DNA of 6,622 nt from the NCBI GenBank assembly GCA_028688235.1, contig JAQTYP010000196.1, positions 1 to 6,622 of the forward strand, written 5' to 3'. Positions 5,438 through 6,622 of this stretch are shown here, one piece after another. The DNA is from Methylomonas sp. (GTDB lineage Bacteria > Pseudomonadota > Gammaproteobacteria > Methylococcales > Methylomonadaceae). Position 1 is the first letter of the stretch, and each line of letters begins with the position of its first letter. A program made the translations under genes and the position numbers. Below the pieces are notes generated by a model. That model had not been told where the DNA came from and did no database searches. It worked only from the letters and a program-made list of their open reading frames with translations.

Positions 5438-5519
5438 AACTTCCCCCTTTGAAAAAGGGGGATAGAGGGGGATTTATTTAAAAATCTCCCCCAGCCCCTC
5501 TTTGTCAAAGAGGGGAGTT
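5438..5519. mobile_element. MITE-like 82-bp inverted-repeat element
   Basis: The two halves are imperfect inverted repeats of about 38 bases. The left begins AACTTCCCCCTTTG and ends GGGGGATTT; the right begins AAATCTCCCCC and ends AGAGGGGAGTT, with an AT-only centre (5475-5482). Each half also folds on itself: CCCCCTTT/AAAGGGGG at 5443-5461 and CCCCTCTTT/AAAGAGGGG at 5495-5515. It has no coding capacity. Similar C-run/G-run hairpin units are familiar as dispersed intergenic repeats in many bacteria. Mobility is inferred from structure, and I cannot see a clear target duplication. Confidence 0.55.
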
Positions 5520-5676
5520 ATTCCTCTGCGATTCGGAGCAATCCGGATTCGGGGATTTTAGCGATGACCTTCGAACGGGGGCGATTTATCGCTCGATAAC
5601 GCTAGTTCGACATGATGGAATTGGCAGCGGGGCGCGTTTTCCGCTTCGGCTTTTCGGTCCCGGCGGGCCCAGACTC

Positions 5677-5702
5677 GGAGTACAAATCTAGATTTGTACT
5701 CC
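5677..5702. repeat. Perfect 26-bp palindrome, copy 2
   Basis: It has the same core as copy 1, extended by one pair: GGAGTACAAATCT and its reverse complement. It lies 14 bases beyond the cupredoxin stop codon and is preceded by GACTC, as is copy 1. Its dyad centre is 286 bp from that of copy 1, with the 82-bp element between them. Confidence 0.8.
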
Positions 5703-5716
5703 AGCTTCGCACCGCA

Positions 5717-6364
5717 TCAAAACCCGTCGCCGTAGCCCTGATTTTGTAAACTGGTCGGCGGCTTGCCGGTGGGGAAGCGGGCTTTTAATTCCACTGTCAC
5801 CGCCAGTTCACCGGCCGGTACACTGATGATCTGCTCGGGCGCTTGCTCGGCCGCATCCGGGTGCCAAAAACTCAGGCGGTAGCGGCCGGTCGGCAAGTCC
5901 AAGCTCCAGCGGCCTTCGGTGTCGGTAACAGCCAGATAGTCAGCGTCGCTGACGTAGACATACCCCAGCATCCAATCATGGATGTTACAACCCAGCGCGA
6001 CGATGCCCGGTTGATCGAAGCGTACCGGTTCGCGCGGCACGCCGCTGTAGAGTTTGATCTCGAAGCGCTTGGCGGTGGAAAACGAATAGACGTGGTGCTT
6101 GATCGCGTCGCTGTTCGGAAAATACACGGGGGTGCCGCTGCGCACCGCCAACACGTGCGGGATGAATTCGCGGCTTTTCTGGTCCAGCGCCATCGCGGCC
6201 GGCGCCGGCGGCACTTTGACCCGGCCGGCAGCATCCAAGGCTTGGGCGGCGACCACCAGATCGGCCAACGGTCGTCCGCCGGCTACGGCTTTACCCGCCA
6301 ATTCCGCGGCCGGCGCGACCGTGGCCCAGGCCGTTAAAAAAACAGCCGGTAAGCGACTTGCCAC
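5717..6364 (-). CDS. Periplasmic cupredoxin-like protein with amicyanin-type copper loop ('methylamine utilization protein')
   Basis: Exported protein of 215 residues. The start is a short signal peptide (about 1-20, LPAVFLTAWATVAPAAE). The middle is a plastocyanin/amicyanin-like fold: FIPHVLAVRSGTPVYFPNSDAIKHHVYSF, then FDQPGIVALGCNIHDWMLGYVYV. The probable type-1 copper ligands are His90, Cys126, His129 and Met132; the C-x2-H-x2-M spacing equals that of amicyanin. The C-terminal part (about 138-195, TDTEGRWSLDLPTGRYRLSFWHPD) resembles a carboxypeptidase-regulatory-like beta-sandwich. The common database label implies methylamine oxidation, but no methylamine dehydrogenase gene is here, so I would call it an electron-transfer or copper-binding protein. 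The start is GTG at 6364, supported by AGGAGG just upstream. It overlaps the preceding barrel-protein gene by 31 bases, implying translational coupling. Confidence 0.85.
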   Translation of the reverse strand: MASRLPAVFLTAWATVAPAAELAGKAVAGGRPLADLVVAAQALDAAGRVKVPPAPAAMALDQKSREFIPHVLAVRSGTPVYFPNSDAIKHHVYSFSTAKRFEIKLYSGVPREPVRFDQPGIVALGCNIHDWMLGYVYVSDADYLAVTDTEGRWSLDLPTGRYRLSFWHPDAAEQAPEQIISVPAGELAVTVELKARFPTGKPPTSLQNQGYGDGF

Positions 6365-6622
6365 AGCGTGTCCTCCTGATAAGCGGCTTCGCCGCGTTCC
6401 TGACGCGCCGGGCGGGCGCTGAAAATGCGGCTGAATTCGATATTCAATTGATGGTGCTGGGCGAAGGTCAGATTGTAATTAACGGTCCAGGCTTGGCCGT
6501 GTTCGCCGTTGCGGTCTTGCGGCAGGTAATCGCGTTCGTCGCTGCCGAAACGTTCGTAGCGCACGCTGAAACGGCCGTCGCCCAGCGGCCGGCTCAACAG
6601 CCAGCTTGCCGACCAAAAGCCG
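6334..6622 (-). CDS. C-terminal part of an outer-membrane beta-barrel protein (5' end outside window)
   Basis: The last 95 residues of a gene that enters from the right edge. The frame is open to the window end, so the TTG at 6597 is not taken as a start. The sequence alternates aromatic and polar residues in strand-like runs (SASWLLSRPL, RFSVRYERFGSDE, AWTVNYNLTFAQHHQLNIEFSRIFSA, LWQVAYRLFF) and ends in a phenylalanine preceded by alternating hydrophobics. That is the C-terminal signature of proteins assembled by the BAM complex. The linker DYLPQDRNGEHGQ looks like an extracellular loop. It is probably a porin-like protein; family not identifiable from this piece. It overlaps the cupredoxin gene start by 31 bases and is likely co-transcribed with it, suggesting a shared role at the envelope. 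Confidence 0.75.
   Translation of the reverse strand, partial: GFWSASWLLSRPLGDGRFSVRYERFGSDERDYLPQDRNGEHGQAWTVNYNLTFAQHHQLNIEFSRIFSARPARQERGEAAYQEDTLWQVAYRLFF
6371..6377 (-). promoter_or_regulatory. Strong ribosome binding site fixing the GTG start of the cupredoxin gene
   Basis: AGGAGGA on the minus strand, six bases before GTG 6364. It lies inside the coding sequence of the upstream barrel protein, which supports the overlapping-gene reading. Confidence 0.7.

Larger units (their letters stand above)
5371..5716. other. Repeat-rich intergenic region between convergent genes
   Basis: There are 346 bases without a supported gene. It holds, in order, a 24-bp palindrome, an 82-bp MITE-like hairpin element, about 157 bases with nested small inverted repeats (GCGAT/ATCGC and TTATCG/CGATAA within 5583-5600, bracketed by TCGAAC and GTTCGA), and a second copy of the palindrome. 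Confidence 0.6.

Noticed and set aside
4347..5508. Long minus-strand and alternative plus-strand frames over the spondin-domain gene
   Set aside because: The GC-rich coding sequence leaves few stops in other frames. The products are Arg- or Ala-rich low-complexity strings, whereas the chosen frame has a signal peptide, domain and sorting tail.
5392..5702. CRISPR array from the repeated palindromes
   Set aside because: There are only two copies 286 bp apart, with a different repeat element and no spacer-like units between them.
5843..6337. Plus-strand frame of 164 codons opposite the cupredoxin gene
   Set aside because: It is antisense to the clear copper-ligand motif on the minus strand, is Arg/Gly-rich and has no family resemblance.

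Overview
The window looks like chromosome from a gammaproteobacterium, most likely a methanotroph of the Methylococcales (Methylomonas/Methylobacter type). This is inferred from three things: a secreted spondin-domain protein ending in a VPLPA/PEP-CTERM-like sorting tail, a cupredoxin of the kind usually labelled 'methylamine utilization protein' beside an outer-membrane barrel gene, and an intergenic hairpin element with CCCCCTTT/AAAGGGGG arms. No rRNA, tRNA, CRISPR or transposase gene is visible.

Left part (1-4256) holds seven genes of moderate GC. A LuxR/LasR-type regulator (+, 5' end cut by the window edge) converges on a minus-strand set. In transcription order that set is a tautomerase-superfamily enzyme (2397-1981), a Tat-signal cupin (1828-1341, broken by a single-base frameshift) and an exported GlcG/HbpS-like protein (1289-777). 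A TetR-family regulator (2527-3141, +) is divergent from this set. The shared control region has a perfect 14-bp palindrome placed inside the 17-bp spacer of a good minus-strand promoter, and a second, imperfect copy 24 bp away at the expected transcription start. This predicts TetR repression of the tautomerase-cupin-GlcG set. Next come a MAPEG-family membrane protein (3731-3183, -) and a divergent one-cysteine HxlR-family regulator (3840-4256, +), whose shared intergenic region carries two TTGCA..TGCAA-like sites 31 bp apart. The left part is therefore two neighbouring regulator/target modules, plausibly for small electrophiles, quinones or similar molecules. The substrates cannot be read from the sequence.

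Right part (4543-6622) is visibly richer in GC. It holds a spondin-domain exported protein (4543-5370, +) converging on a minus-strand pair: the tail of an outer-membrane barrel protein (window end to 6334) and an overlapping cupredoxin gene (6364-5717). The latter has an amicyanin-like C-x2-H-x2-M copper loop. The 346-bp space between the convergent genes contains two copies of a perfect 24-26 bp palindrome, one just after each stop codon, and between them an 82-bp MITE-like inverted-repeat element.

The most useful observations are the operator-in-spacer architecture at the tautomerase/tetR divergence, the frameshifted cupin, the paired HxlR-type sites, and the symmetric palindromes capping two convergent genes. 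No clearly unprecedented system is present. The tautomerase-cupin-GlcG-TetR set is the best candidate for an uncharacterised small-molecule pathway.
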